64,000 bases of DNA from Paenirhizobium naphthalenivorans (GCF_007992095.1 NZ_BJZP01000020.1:24651-88650); one strand, 5' to 3'. Counted from the stretch's first letter, positions 40,917 to 51,800 are shown. Program-made: numbers and translations. The notes: generated by a model from the letters alone, not told the origin.

Positions 40917-42076
40917 CGGGCGGAAAGATCCGGGTCCTTTTGGTGGCCGTGGGGGTCATCGCGGCAATTGCTCTTGCTTATGTGTTTCTCACCAAGCGGC
41001 CGGTCGCCGTTCCGGTTGCCGCAGTCGAACGGAATGTCGCGGTAAGGGTCTACGGCCTCGGCACGGTCGAGGCGCGGATCGTGTCGAAGATCGGGTTCGA
41101 GGTCGGCGGCGCGCTCTCCGACCTCTCGGTTGACAGCGGTGATGTCGTGACGCGCGGCCAGGTTCTGGCCCGCCTGCATCGCGATGCGCAACAGGCCCGG
41201 GTGGCCCGTGCACAGGCGGCGATCGTCGCGGCGGCCGCCAATACCCACAAGGCCGAGGCCAATGTCGAGAAGGCGGCGGCGGTGCTTGCGCAACGCCAGG
41301 CGGCCGATGCGCGCCAGCAGGAACTGGCCGGTCGAAATGCGATCTCTCGCCAGACTGCGGAGGAAGCGAAACGCGATGTCGAGGTTGCGGCCGCCGAACT
41401 CACCGTCGCGCAGACGGAGGTGGATGTTTTCAGATCGCAGGAGGTCGATGCCGGTGCGGCGCTGGATTACGAAACCGCCGTGCTGAAACAGCATGTTCTG
41501 GAAGCGCCGTTCGATGCGGTGGTCGTCGCGCGTCATGCGGAGGCGGGTGCCGTGGTGCGGGCCGGCGATGCGATCTACACCCTCATGGATCCCAAGACCG
41601 TGTGGACGCTGGCCTATATCGACGAGGAACGCGCCGGCGCACTGGCCGTCGGCCAGGCGACCGAGGTTCGGCTGCGGTCGATGCCGCATGACGTCTACGC
41701 GGGCAGGGTGGCGCGGATCGGCATCGAGAGCGACCGCGCCAACGAGGAGCGCCGCGTCTGGATCACCTGCGACAAGTGTCCGCCGCAGGTCTTTCTCGGG
41801 GAACAGGCCGAGGTGCGGATCACGGTCGACGAACTGCCGGAGGCGCTGCTGGTGCCGGAGGCGGCGATCAGCGGCTTCGACGGCCATGAGGGGCGGGTGT
41901 CCGTCGTCATGGACGGCAAGCTCGCGCAGGTGCCGGTGACGTTCGGCCATCGCACGGAAGATGCCCGCGTCGAGATCGTCGCAGGCTTGCCGGAGGGCGC
42001 CCGCGTCGTCACGGCCGCCGCCAAGGGCCTTGTCGAGGGACGTGCGGCGCGCATCGTTGAGGAGGCGAGGCCATGA
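40913..42076 (+). CDS. HlyD/RND-type periplasmic adaptor
   Basis: The 387-residue product has an N-terminal TM helix (about 8-26), a lipoyl-like half (VEARIVSKIGFEVGGALSDL and GDVVTRGQVLARL), a coiled-coil alpha-hairpin (about 85-180) and the second lipoyl half FDAVVVARHAEAGAVVRAGD, followed by a beta-barrel region. It is the adaptor that links the FtsX-type permease to an outer-membrane pore. GAAGGGAAGCAGTC precedes ATG 40913. No outer-membrane TolC gene is adjacent. Confidence 0.9.
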   Translation: MTGGKIRVLLVAVGVIAAIALAYVFLTKRPVAVPVAAVERNVAVRVYGLGTVEARIVSKIGFEVGGALSDLSVDSGDVVTRGQVLARLHRDAQQARVARAQAAIVAAAANTHKAEANVEKAAAVLAQRQAADARQQELAGRNAISRQTAEEAKRDVEVAAAELTVAQTEVDVFRSQEVDAGAALDYETAVLKQHVLEAPFDAVVVARHAEAGAVVRAGDAIYTLMDPKTVWTLAYIDEERAGALAVGQATEVRLRSMPHDVYAGRVARIGIESDRANEERRVWITCDKCPPQVFLGEQAEVRITVDELPEALLVPEAAISGFDGHEGRVSVVMDGKLAQVPVTFGHRTEDARVEIVAGLPEGARVVTAAAKGLVEGRAARIVEEARP

Positions 42077-43206
42077 ACCTTGCCTATCGCGATGTCCGCC
42101 ATAACCTGTTTCGCTTCGTGCTCACCTGTCTTGGCCTCAGCCTGCTGATGGCGGTGGTGCTGGCAATGATGGGCATCTACAACGGTCTGGTGGCCGATGC
42201 GCTGAACATCGTCAGGGCACCGCAGGCCGATCTCTGGGTGGTGGAAGCGGGCCGCCAGGGCCCCTTCGCCGAGTCCTCCAAGATCCCCGGCGAGACGCGC
42301 GATGCCGTGGCACGCCTGCACGGGGTGAGCGATGCCGGCAGCATCACCTACCAGACCGTCGAAGCCGCCTTTGCCGGCAAGACGCTTCGGCTCTACATCA
42401 TCGGCTACGAGCGCGGCCATCCGGGTGGCCCGAATGCCGTCGTGGAGGGGCGCGGAATCGGGCGGAGCCACTTCGAGGCGGTCGCGGATCGCAAGTCCGG
42501 CCTCCAGGTCGGCGACCGGGTCGCGCTCGGCCGCAACCGGTTCGAAGTCGTCGGACTTGTCGAGGATGCGATGAACTCCGGCGGCGATCCCGTCCTCTAC
42601 GTCACGCTTTCCGATGCGCAGACGCTGCAGTCGCAGCTCGCACCGCCTGCCGCCCGCGTGCAGTCGGCACGGGGCGCAACGGGTGAGAGCGCGGATACGG
42701 TGGCCGCGGTCATCGCCCGCGTCGACGCCAATGCCGATGTCGATTCCGTGGCGCGCACCGTGCGCCAGTGGAAACACCTCTCGGCCATGACGCAGGCCGA
42801 ACAGGAAGACCTGCTGGTCCGCTCCGTCGTCGACCGGGCGCGCAGGCAGATCGGCCTGTTTCTCGGCATCCTGCTGACGGTCTCGGCCGTCGTCATCGCG
42901 CTCATCATCTACACCATGACCATGGAGAAGCTGAAACAGATCGCGACGTTGAAGCTGATCGGCGCGCCCGACCGCACCATTATCGGGCTGATCGTCCAGC
43001 AATCGATCGCGCTCGGCGCCGTCGGCTGGAGCTTCGGCCTGATGCTGATCCTGCTGATCAAGGACTATTTCCCCCGCCGTGTCCTGCTGGAGCCGATCAA
43101 CGCGGTGGCTCTTGCCGGCATTATCCTGGTCGTTTGCATCCTGGCGAGCGGGCTCGGCATTCGCGCCGCGCTCAGGGTCGATCCAGCAACGGCGATCGGA
43201 GGCTGA
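42073..43206 (+). CDS. FtsX/MacB-type ABC permease (DevC-like)
   Basis: The 377-residue product has an N-terminal TM helix, a periplasmic domain (about 45-250) and three C-terminal TM helices, as in FtsX/DevC permeases. MTMEKLKQIATLKLIGAPDRTIIGLIVQQS near residue 280 is the conserved cytoplasmic coupling segment. It overlaps the adaptor by 4 nt and is followed by its ATPase. Confidence 0.9.
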   Translation: MNLAYRDVRHNLFRFVLTCLGLSLLMAVVLAMMGIYNGLVADALNIVRAPQADLWVVEAGRQGPFAESSKIPGETRDAVARLHGVSDAGSITYQTVEAAFAGKTLRLYIIGYERGHPGGPNAVVEGRGIGRSHFEAVADRKSGLQVGDRVALGRNRFEVVGLVEDAMNSGGDPVLYVTLSDAQTLQSQLAPPAARVQSARGATGESADTVAAVIARVDANADVDSVARTVRQWKHLSAMTQAEQEDLLVRSVVDRARRQIGLFLGILLTVSAVVIALIIYTMTMEKLKQIATLKLIGAPDRTIIGLIVQQSIALGAVGWSFGLMLILLIKDYFPRRVLLEPINAVALAGIILVVCILASGLGIRAALRVDPATAIGG

Positions 43207-43210
43207 CGCC

Positions 43211-43924
43211 ATGACCGATCCGCAAAGCCGCCTCATCATCGACCTCAAGGCAATCTCCAAGCACTATGGCGAGGGGGCGACGCGCGTCGATGCCCTGCGC
43301 GGCGTCGACCTCGAGGTGCGCGCCGGCGAGGTGGTGGCGCTGCTCGGGCCATCCGGATCGGGCAAGACCACGCTGCTCAACATCATCGGCTGCATCATCG
43401 ATCCGACCGAGGGGCGGGTATGGCTGGACGGGGAGCCGGTCTACGAAAACCGCTGGCTGCGGGACGACCTCAGGCGCCTGCGGCTCGACAAGATCGGGTT
43501 CATCTTCCAGTTCCACAACCTGCTGCCCTTCCTCGACGCCAAGGACAATGTCGCCCTCGTGCTGCAACTGGCGGGCAAGTCGGCCGGGGAGGCAAGGCGC
43601 CGGGCGATCGAACTCTTGGACTATCTGGAAGTCGGAAACCGAAAGGACGCCATGCCGGCGCTGCTGTCGGGCGGCGAGGCGCAGCGCGTGGCGATTGCCC
43701 GGGCGCTCGCCAACAGCCCGCGCATCATTCTTGCCGACGAACCGACCGCGGCGCTCGATTCCAAGCGGGCCGGGATCGTCATGGACCTGCTGCGCAAGCT
43801 CGCCGCCGAGCAGGACGCCTGCATCGTGGCGGTGACCCATGACGAAAAGATCTACGACCGTTTCGATCGGCTTTTCCATCTGCGCGATGGTCGGCTGGAA
43901 GACCAGGAAGGGAGCAAGGCATGA
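43211..43924 (+). CDS. ABC transporter ATP-binding protein (DevA/LolD-like)
   Basis: The 237-residue product has Walker A GPSGSGKTTLL, Q-loop FQFHNLLPFLDAKDNV, signature LLSGGEAQRVAIARALA and Walker B IILADEPTAALD with VTHD. It lies in the LolD/MacB/DevA group. ATG 43211 is chosen 4 nt after the permease stop. It would power efflux of an unknown substrate. Confidence 0.93.
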   Translation: MTDPQSRLIIDLKAISKHYGEGATRVDALRGVDLEVRAGEVVALLGPSGSGKTTLLNIIGCIIDPTEGRVWLDGEPVYENRWLRDDLRRLRLDKIGFIFQFHNLLPFLDAKDNVALVLQLAGKSAGEARRRAIELLDYLEVGNRKDAMPALLSGGEAQRVAIARALANSPRIILADEPTAALDSKRAGIVMDLLRKLAAEQDACIVAVTHDEKIYDRFDRLFHLRDGRLEDQEGSKA

Positions 43925-44316
43925 ACACGATTTTGCGAGGCGGCTGGGGGCTGAAGGCGGCAGGCGCGATCGGTCTGGTCTTTGGTCTGTTGACGATCTT
44001 CTCGGGAGGCATGGCGCTGTTCGGCGGCGAGGCCGCACGGGCGGCCGTCGGCAATGCCGTGCCTTTCGTATTGTGGTTTAATTTCATCGCCGGCTTTTTC
44101 TACGTTCTGGCCGGCATGGGGCTCCTGCTGAAACGGCGCTCGGCGGTCTGGCTGTCCGTGGCGATTGCTGTGGCGACGGCTCTGGTGCTTGCAGCCTTCG
44201 GTCTGCATGTCGCAGGCGGGGGCCTTTACGAGATGCGCACCGTCGGGGCGATGCTGTTGCGCTTGGCGGTATGGACGACCATCGCCACTGTGTCGTGGCG
44301 ATCGATGCGTCCGTAG
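43921..44316 (+). CDS. Four-TM membrane protein of the export operon
   Basis: The 131-residue product has four TM helices (about 10-32, 46-68, 75-97, 106-126). It overlaps the ATPase gene by 4 nt and ends the tetR operon. No family is recognised; it may modulate the transporter. Confidence 0.75.
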   Translation: MNTILRGGWGLKAAGAIGLVFGLLTIFSGGMALFGGEAARAAVGNAVPFVLWFNFIAGFFYVLAGMGLLLKRRSAVWLSVAIAVATALVLAAFGLHVAGGGLYEMRTVGAMLLRLAVWTTIATVSWRSMRP

Positions 44317-44876
44317 CCAAACTCGAGCAGCCGTCACTTAAGTTTGGGGCAATTGCGGTTCGCCGTCGTCGATCAGCGGCGAGGGCCGGGCATAGTCGGT
44401 TAGCTTGCCGATATCGACGATGTCGATCTGCAGTCCCTTGATGTTCACGCCATGGGCCGCCAAGGCCGAAAATCCGCGCGACAGGTTTTCCGCCGTCATG
44501 CCGAGATAGGCGGCCAGGATGCGCTTTTCGTACGGGATGGTCAGACGCCCTTCGCCACCCTGGCTGCGCTCCTCCCGGAGCAGCCAGTTGGCCAGCCGTT
44601 CCGTGCCGCTGCGCAGCTTCTGGTTCTTAAGTTCCTTGACCGTGCGCCGGTAGGCGCTGGCCAGTTCGAACACCACCGCCTTCATGAAATCGTGATCCTC
44701 TACCAGCAGTTCGCGAATGAGGTTGGCGGGGATCATCAGGATACGGGCAAGCGTCAGCGTTCTGGCGGACTGCAGACAGATGTCGTTGTTGAGTACGGCT
44801 GCAAGGATGAACAGATTTACAGGTCCGAGAATTTCAATTACCGTTTCGTCACCAGTTGCAGACGACGACATTTCTA

Positions 44877-45658
44877 CTAGGTCCTGTTGACAAAGTATGG
44901 CAGCCATATCCTGGCTGCGGCCAGGGCGAGGAATGCGGAGAAGGATTTTCGTGTCTTGTCGTATCGGGTGGCGACACGTCGGAACTGTTTGAGGCGGTTG
45001 AACATCCGCTCGATGCGGTTCCTGTCCTTGTAAGCACGGAAGTCGCAGGCAGGCGGGTTCTTTCGGTTTGCTTTCGGCGGAATGACTGGTCTGATCCCGT
45101 GGATCAGGAGTTCCTCGCGCAGGAAGTCGCCGTCATAGCCTTTATCGGCAAGGAACAGCCTCGGCTTACTGACCGGTATCGCCAGCAGGTCCGGAACTGC
45201 GTTGTAGTCCGAAGCCTCCCCGCCCGTCAGGACGAAGCCAAGAGGGCGGCCCTGACCATCTGCTCGGGCGTGGATTTTCGTCGTAAAGCCGCCGCGTGAT
45301 CGACCAAAAGCCTCCTGATAAGTCCCCCTTTAGCGCCCGCAGCCTGAGAGTGGCCGCGAACCGTGGTGCTATCGATCATGTGCTGCCAGTCATCCGTCAG
45401 CCCCAGTTCAACGAGGGTCTCAAGCAGAGCGTCCCAAACGCCCTGTTCGGCCCAACGGCGGAAGCGCACATAGACGGAATTCCACTTTCCGTAGCGCTCA
45501 TGCATGTCGCGCCAGGGGCATCCGACCCGAAGAACATGAAACATGCCGTTCAGGTATCGTCGATTATCGTGCGAGGGCCGGGACTTCCTGCCACGTTCGC
45601 TGGGCAACAACCCCTCGATGATCTGCCATTCCATATCCGTCAGGTCGCCGCGAGCCAA
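44877..45658 (-). CDS. IS5-family (IS427-like) transposase, two frames joined by frameshift
   Basis: The first frame (45658-45227) gives 143 residues starting MARGDLTDMEWQIIEGLLPS and including DDWQHMIDSTTVRGHSQAAGAKGG with the first catalytic Asp. A -1 shift near GCTAAAGGGGGA (45323-45334) leads to a second frame with AFGRSRGGFTTKIHARADGQ, LADKGYDGDF (second Asp) and RNRIERMFNRLKQFRR (catalytic Glu), ending YFVNRT. The stop codon TAG begins in the target TA, just outside the IS. This is the usual design of the IS427 group. Confidence 0.9.
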
Positions 45659-45728
45659 AACCGCCTCCCAAAAGGCAGTCTTGAATCATGCTTCCGCTGA
45701 TTTGGGAATCCACTTTGTCAACAGGACC
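44880..45728. mobile_element. 849-bp IS5-family element inserted in narR
   Basis: The ends are perfect 17-bp inverted repeats, GGTCCTGTTGACAAAGT at 44880-44896 and its complement at 45712-45728. TA flanks both ends (44878-44879 and 45729-45730) as a target duplication; an alternative reading is 4-bp CTAG. Size, repeats and transposase design fit the IS427 group. It appears complete and likely active. Confidence 0.92.
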
Positions 45729-46055
45729 TAGTCCATCGAGGACGATGTAAAGGAAATCTGCTGGCCTATTCTCCTCGAGGAGTATCGTTCCGGCAGGGAA
45801 TGATTGCAGGAAGCTGGGGGCTATCGCCCGTTGGAAGGTGTTTTCCTTCACCCCCCTGAAGACGTTCAGACATTTCAGCTTTTCGATATCTTCGGCGCGC
45901 ATTGCGTGGATCCTGCCTCGTTGCCGCGGATATCATTCCATGAGACGAAAAATGTCAAATGGACAGTCAACATAAGTAAAAACGAGGCGCGAAATAAGTA
46001 AGGATGAAATACTTCCAAAGACAAATGAGGAAAACATCGTAAAACAGCAATGCTG

Positions 46056-46069
46056 TTGACCCAGATCAA
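46056..46069. promoter_or_regulatory. FNR box upstream of narK
   Basis: TTGAC-CCAG-ATCAA is one base from the FNR consensus TTGAT-N4-ATCAA. Its centre is 74 nt before the narK start, leaving room for an activated promoter with the box at -41.5 and a TATTGT -10 near 46095. Confidence 0.85.
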
Positions 46070-46136
46070 TAAAAACAATCCGCGACTGGTCTCTTATTGT
46101 TTGCAAATACGTGTAATCCGAATCAGGAGCATGGCT

Positions 46137-48881
46137 ATGCCAAACGCATTGGATGGCAACCCGCAGGGGCAGAAGACAGCTTTGGCGATGAGTACCGTCG
46201 CCTTCACCGTCTGTTTCGCCGTATGGACGATCTTCGCAATCATAGGCATCCAGATCCGCCAGGATCTGAGCCTCTCGGAAACCCAGTTCGGCCTGCTGGT
46301 CGGCACACCGATCCTCACCGGCTCGCTCATTCGCGTCGTGCTCGGCATCTGGACAGACAGGTACGGGGGTCGGGTGGTTTTCGTTGCCACCATGCTGGCG
46401 GCAGCCGTGGCAACCTTCCTCCTGACCTACGCCACCACCTATCCGCAGATGCTGATCGCAGCACTCGGCGTCGGCATCGCCGGCGGCTCGTTCGCGGTCG
46501 GCGTGGCCTATGTGTCGCGCTGGTATCCGCCCGAAAAACAGGGCACCGCGCTTGGCATCTTCGGCGCCGGCAATGTCGGTTCGGCCGTCACCAAGTTCCT
46601 CGCACCACTGGTGCTCGTCGCCTTCGGCTGGCACACCGTTGCCCAGGTCTGGGCCGGTGCCCTCGTGGTCATGGCGATCATCTTCTGGTTCACCACCAAG
46701 GATGATCCGGTTCTCGTTGAGCGGCGCCGCACCGGCGAAAAGCCGAAGAGCACCTGGATGGAGCTTGAGCCGCTGAAGAATGTCCAGGTCTGGCGCTTCT
46801 CGCTCTACTATTTCTTCGTCTTCGGCGCCTTCGTGGCCCTGGCGCTCTGGCTGCCGCAATACCTGATCAAGGTCTATGGCGTGGACATCCGCGCCGCCGG
46901 CATGATCGCCGCCTTCTTCTCTGTCCCCGCCAGCCTGTTCCGCGCCTATGGTGGCCATCTCTCCGACGTCTACGGCGCGCGCCGCGTCATGTACTGGACC
47001 TTCCTGGTGTCGGTCGTCGCGACCTTCATTCTTTCCTATCCGCCGACCGACTACGTCGTCCAGGGCGTGAACGGCCCGATCGCCTTCCATGCGGAGATGG
47101 GTGTGGTCGGGTTCACCGTCACGATCTTCATCCTCGGCTTCTTCATGGCGCTCGGCAAGGCCGCGGTGTTCAAACACATTCCGGTCTACTACCCCGGCAA
47201 TGTCGGCTCCGTCGGCGGTCTGGTCGGCATGATCGGCGGTCTTGGCGGCTTCATCCTGCCGATCGTCTTCGGACTGTTGCTCGACCTGACCGGCCTGTGG
47301 ACCAGCTGTTTCATGCTGCTGTTCCTGATCGCGCTCGGCTCGCTCACCTGGATGCATTTCGCCGTCCGTCAGATGGAGCAGGAGGCCGCCGGCGAGAAAC
47401 TGGGCGAACTTCCGGCTTTCCCGGAACTGCAGGGCATGGAAAAGCGCAGCCGCAAGGCTGTGAAGCAAGGCGCCGCTATCCTCACCGACTGGCGCCCACA
47501 AGACCCGGTTTTCTGGGCGGAAAAGGGCCGCAAGATCGCTCGCCGCAATCTCTGGCTCTCGATCCCGGCGCTACTTCTATCCTTCGCCATCTGGCAGGTC
47601 TGGTCGGTCGTCGTCGCCAAGCTGCCGCTGGTCGGCTTCACCTTCACCACCGACCAGTTGTTCTGGCTGGCGGCACTGCCGGGCCTGTCGGGCGCGACGC
47701 TCAGGATCTTCTACTCCTTTATGGTGCCGGTCTTCGGCGGGCGCCTGTGGACGACGCTCACCACCTGGTCGCTGATCATCCCGGCGCTCGGCATCGGCTA
47801 TGCGGTGCAGAATCCCGACACGCCCTATGCGATCCTGCTGCTGCTCGCGCTGCTGTGCGGTTTCGGCGGAGGCAACTTTGCCTCCTCGATGTCGAACATC
47901 TCCTTCTTCTTCCCGAAGGCGGAGAAGGGCAATGCGCTGGCACTCAATGCCGGTCTCGGCAACCTCGGCGTCAGCGTCGTGCAGTTCGTCGTGCCGCTTG
48001 CCATCACCGCCGGCATCTTCGGCAGTCTTGGCGGTGACCCTGCCATGGTTAAGTCCGCGACGGGCGAGGCTCCCCTCTGGCTGCAGAATGCCGGCTTCTT
48101 CTTCGTGCCCTTCATCATCCTTTCGGCGCTTGGCAACTGGTTCGGCATGAACGACATCGCCTCGGCCAAGGCGTCCTTTTCGGAGCAGGCCGTTATCTTC
48201 CAGCGCAAGCACAACTGGATCATGTGCTGGCTCTACACGGGCACCTTCGGTTCCTTCATCGGCTATTCCGCAGGCTTCCCGCTTTTGACCAAGACGCTGT
48301 TCCCGGACGTCAATGTGCTGCAGTTCGCCTTCCTCGGTCCGCTGGTCGGTGCGCTATCACGCTCCGGTACCGGCTGGCTGGCCGACAAGTACGGCGGGGC
48401 ACGGGTCACTTTCTGGGCGTTTGTCCTGATGATGATCGGCGTCTCCGGTGTGCTTTGGTTCATCGGCATCAAGGAACAGCCGAATGCCTTCTGGGGTTTC
48501 TTCGCCTCCTTCCTGCTGCTGTTCTTCGCCACCGGCGTCGGCAATGCCTCCACCTTCCAGATGATCCCGGCGATCATGGGCAAGGAAATGGGGCGGCTGA
48601 TGCCGCAGGCAACCCCGGAACAACGCCGCCTGCAGGCCGAGAAGGAATCGGCTGCCATCACCGGCTTCACATCGGCGATCGCTGCCTTCGGTGCCTTCTT
48701 CATCCCCAAGGGTTACGGCACTTCGATCGCCATGACCGGCGGACCGGACGCGGCACTCTGGGCCTTCCTGATCTTCTACGTCACCTGCCTGGCGATCACC
48801 TGGGCCGTCTACACCCGCAAGGGCGGACTGCTCCATGACGTCGAGCGAGGTCGGGCCAGCCCGGCCGCAGCCACAGCCTGA
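46137..48881 (+). CDS. narK: Double-domain nitrate/nitrite transporter NarK (NarK1-NarK2 fusion)
   Basis: This 914-residue inner-membrane protein contains two complete MFS domains (about 24 TM helices). Domain 1 (about 20-430) has GTPILTGSLIRVVLGIWTDRYGGR and domain 2 (about 465-905) has LPGLSGATLRIFYSFMVPVFGGR and GFGGGNFASSMSNISFFFPK, the nitrate signature. In Paracoccus the fused domains are a nitrate/proton symporter and a nitrate/nitrite exchanger. ATG 46137 has AGGAG 7 nt upstream; ATG 46131 is too close to it. It leads the nar operon and depends on the FNR box at 46056, with narR broken. Confidence 0.95.
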   Translation: MPNALDGNPQGQKTALAMSTVAFTVCFAVWTIFAIIGIQIRQDLSLSETQFGLLVGTPILTGSLIRVVLGIWTDRYGGRVVFVATMLAAAVATFLLTYATTYPQMLIAALGVGIAGGSFAVGVAYVSRWYPPEKQGTALGIFGAGNVGSAVTKFLAPLVLVAFGWHTVAQVWAGALVVMAIIFWFTTKDDPVLVERRRTGEKPKSTWMELEPLKNVQVWRFSLYYFFVFGAFVALALWLPQYLIKVYGVDIRAAGMIAAFFSVPASLFRAYGGHLSDVYGARRVMYWTFLVSVVATFILSYPPTDYVVQGVNGPIAFHAEMGVVGFTVTIFILGFFMALGKAAVFKHIPVYYPGNVGSVGGLVGMIGGLGGFILPIVFGLLLDLTGLWTSCFMLLFLIALGSLTWMHFAVRQMEQEAAGEKLGELPAFPELQGMEKRSRKAVKQGAAILTDWRPQDPVFWAEKGRKIARRNLWLSIPALLLSFAIWQVWSVVVAKLPLVGFTFTTDQLFWLAALPGLSGATLRIFYSFMVPVFGGRLWTTLTTWSLIIPALGIGYAVQNPDTPYAILLLLALLCGFGGGNFASSMSNISFFFPKAEKGNALALNAGLGNLGVSVVQFVVPLAITAGIFGSLGGDPAMVKSATGEAPLWLQNAGFFFVPFIILSALGNWFGMNDIASAKASFSEQAVIFQRKHNWIMCWLYTGTFGSFIGYSAGFPLLTKTLFPDVNVLQFAFLGPLVGALSRSGTGWLADKYGGARVTFWAFVLMMIGVSGVLWFIGIKEQPNAFWGFFASFLLLFFATGVGNASTFQMIPAIMGKEMGRLMPQATPEQRRLQAEKESAAITGFTSAIAAFGAFFIPKGYGTSIAMTGGPDAALWAFLIFYVTCLAITWAVYTRKGGLLHDVERGRASPAAATA

Positions 48882-48898
48882 ATTCGGAGGACAACATC

Positions 48899-51800
48899 AT
48901 GAGCCATCTCCTCGATCGCCTGAACTTCCTGGCGCGCAAGAATGCCGATACCTTCTCGGACGGCCACGGCGTCACCACGACTGAGAACCGGGACTGGGAA
49001 GACGCCTATCGCAAGCGCTGGCAGCACGACAAGATCGTGCGCTCGACGCACGGCGTGAACTGCACGGGTTCCTGCTCGTGGAAAATTTATGTCAAGGGTG
49101 GGATCGTCACCTGGGAAACCCAACAGACCGACTATCCCCGCACCCGGCCGGACCTTCCCAACCATGAACCGCGCGGCTGCGCACGCGGGGCGAGCTATAG
49201 CTGGTACATGTATTCGGCCAACCGGGTGAAATATCCGCTGATCCGCTCGCGCCTGCTCAAGCTGTGGCGCAAGGAACGCACGATCAAGACCCCGGTCGGC
49301 GCCTGGGCGGCGATCCAGGAGAACCCGGAAAAACGTGCCGACTACATGAAGATGCGCGGCCTCGGCGGCTTCGTGCGCGCCACCTGGGACGAGGTCAACG
49401 AGATCATCGCGGCGGCGAACGCCTACACTGTCAAGACCTATGGCCCGGACCGTGTGGTCGGTTTCTCGCCGATTCCGGCCATGTCGATGGTCTCCTATGC
49501 GGCCGGTTCGCGTTACCTCTCGCTGCTCGGTGGGGTCTGTCTGTCGTTCTACGACTGGTACTGCGATCTGCCGCCGGCCTCGCCGATGACCTGGGGCGAG
49601 CAGACCGACGTTCCGGAATCGGCCGACTGGTACAATTCCGGCTTCCTGATCCTGTGGGGCTCCAACGTTCCGCAGACCCGCACGCCCGATGCTCATTTCT
49701 ACACCGAGGCGCGTTACAAGGGTGCCAAGTCGGTCGTCATTTCGCCCGATTATTCGGAAGCCGCGAAATTCTCCGATCTCTGGCTGCATCCGAAGCAGGG
49801 CACCGACGCGGCACTCGCCATGGCCATGGGCCACGTCATCCTGCGCGAGTTCCATCTCGACCGCCAGGCCGACTATTTCGAGGACTACTGTCGTCGCTAT
49901 ACCGACATGCCGATGTTGGTCAAACTGGTCGGCAAGGATGGCCATTACATCGCTGATCGCTTCGTCCGCGCCTCGGACTTCACCGGCGGGCTCGACGAGA
50001 CGAACAATCCGGAATGGAAGACGGTCGCCGTCGATGCCAAGACGAAGCAGTTCGTCTCGCCCGGTGGTTCGATCGGCTATCGCTGGGGCGAGCAGGGCAA
50101 GTGGAATCTCGAGGCGAAGGACGGCAAGGGCGCCGACGTCGATCTCGCCATGAGCTTTATCCTCGACGGCGAGCACGACACGATCGCCAATGTCGGCTTC
50201 CCATATTTCGGCAATCGCGAGCACGACTACTTTGAAGGCACGGATCATGCCAGCGTTCTGGTGCGCAAGGTGCCGGCCCGCAAGGTGAAGCTGGCCGACG
50301 GCGAGGCTCTTGTCGCCACCGTGTTCGACCTGTTCGTCGCCAATTACGGCCTCGATCGCGGGCTCGACGATCCGAACTCGGCCAAGTCCTACCAGGAAAA
50401 CCTACCCTACACGCCGGCCTGGGCCGAGAAGATCACCGGCGTTCCGCGCGACCAGATCATCGCAGTCGCCCGCGAATTCGCCAGCAATGCCGAAAAGACC
50501 AATGGTCGTTCCATGGTCATCCTTGGTGCCGGTCTGAACCACTGGTACCACATGGACATGAACTATCGCGGCATCATCAACATGCTGGTGATGTGCGGTT
50601 GCGTCGGCAAGTCCGGAGGTGGCTGGAGCCACTATGTGGGGCAGGAGAAGCTCCGCCCGCAGACGGGTTGGACAGCGCTCGCCTTCGCGCTCGACTGGCA
50701 CCGGCCGCCGCGCCATATGAACGGCACCTCATTCTTCTATGCCCATACCGACCAGTGGCGCTATGAGACGCTGAAGGTGGACGAGATCCTGTCGCCGACC
50801 GCGCCGGAAGGGCCTTGGGACGCGACACTGATTGACTACAACATCCGTGCCGAGCGCATGGGCTGGTTGCCGTCGGCGCCGCAGCTCAAGACCAATCCGC
50901 TGAAGGTGTCGAGGGATGCAGCCGCAGCAGGCAAGGAGGCCAAGGACTATGTCGCCGAGCAGTTGAAGGCCGGCACGCTGTCCATGTCCTGCGAGGACCC
51001 CGACGACAAGGCCAACTGGCCGCGCAACCTGTTCGTCTGGCGTTCCAACCTGCTCGGCTCGTCCGGCAAGGGGCATGAGTACTTCCTCAAGCACCTGCTC
51101 GGCACCAAGCACGGTTTGCTCGGCAAGGATCTCGGCGAGGAAGGTCGCCAGATCACCAAGGAAGCCGTCTGGCACGAAGAAGCGCCGGAAGGAAAGCTCG
51201 ACCTGCTGGTCACGCTCGACTTCCGCATGTCGACCACCTGCGTCTATTCCGATATCGTGCTTCCGACGGCCACCTGGTACGAGAAGAACGACCTCAACAC
51301 GTCCGACATGCATCCCTTCATCCATCCGCTGTCGAGTGCGGCGGATCCGGCCTGGGATGCGCGCAGCGACTGGGATATCTTCAAGGGCATTGCCAAGACG
51401 TTCTCCGAAGTGGCGCCGGAAGTCCTCGGCGTGGAGAAGGACATCGTCCTCGTGCCGACGCTGCACGACACGGCCGGAGAACTCGCCCAAGCGTTCGACG
51501 TCAAGGACTGGAAGAAGGGCGAGATCGAGCCCATTCCCGGCCGGACGATGCCGTCGGTCGCGGTGGTCGAGCGCGACTATCCCAACCTCTACAAGAAGTT
51601 CACCTCGGTCGGCACGCTGCTCGACACGCTCGGCAATGGCGGCAAGGGCATCGCCTGGAACACCGAGCACGAAGTCGACCTGCTCGCCCGCCTGAACGGC
51701 GTGGTGCAGGAGGAGGGCGTCACCAAGGGCCGGCCGCGGATCGAGACCGACATCGACGCGACCGAGGTCATCCTGTCGCTTGCCCCGGAAACCAACGGCG

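Larger units (their letters stand above)
44338..45902 (-). pseudogene. narR: narR: NarR-type Crp/Fnr regulator interrupted by an IS
   Basis: The gene is split into 45729-45902 (MRAEDIEKLKCLNVFRGVKE to FLYIVLDGL) and 44338-44877 (VEMSSSATGDETVIEILGP to the end). Removing the IS and one TA copy gives an exact 714-nt frame, a 237-residue protein. It has a Crp-like sensor and a C-terminal HTH-type region with YLGMTAENLSRGFSALAAHGV. No FNR Cys cluster is present. Divergent position to narK is that of NarR in Paracoccus, where it is a nitrate/nitrite-dependent activator of narK. The fragments show no other damage, so the insertion looks recent. Confidence 0.88.

Noticed and set aside
45933..47501. 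522-residue frame antisense to narK
   Set aside because: The product is His/Asp/Glu-rich low-complexity sequence complementary to membrane-helix codons, with no family features.
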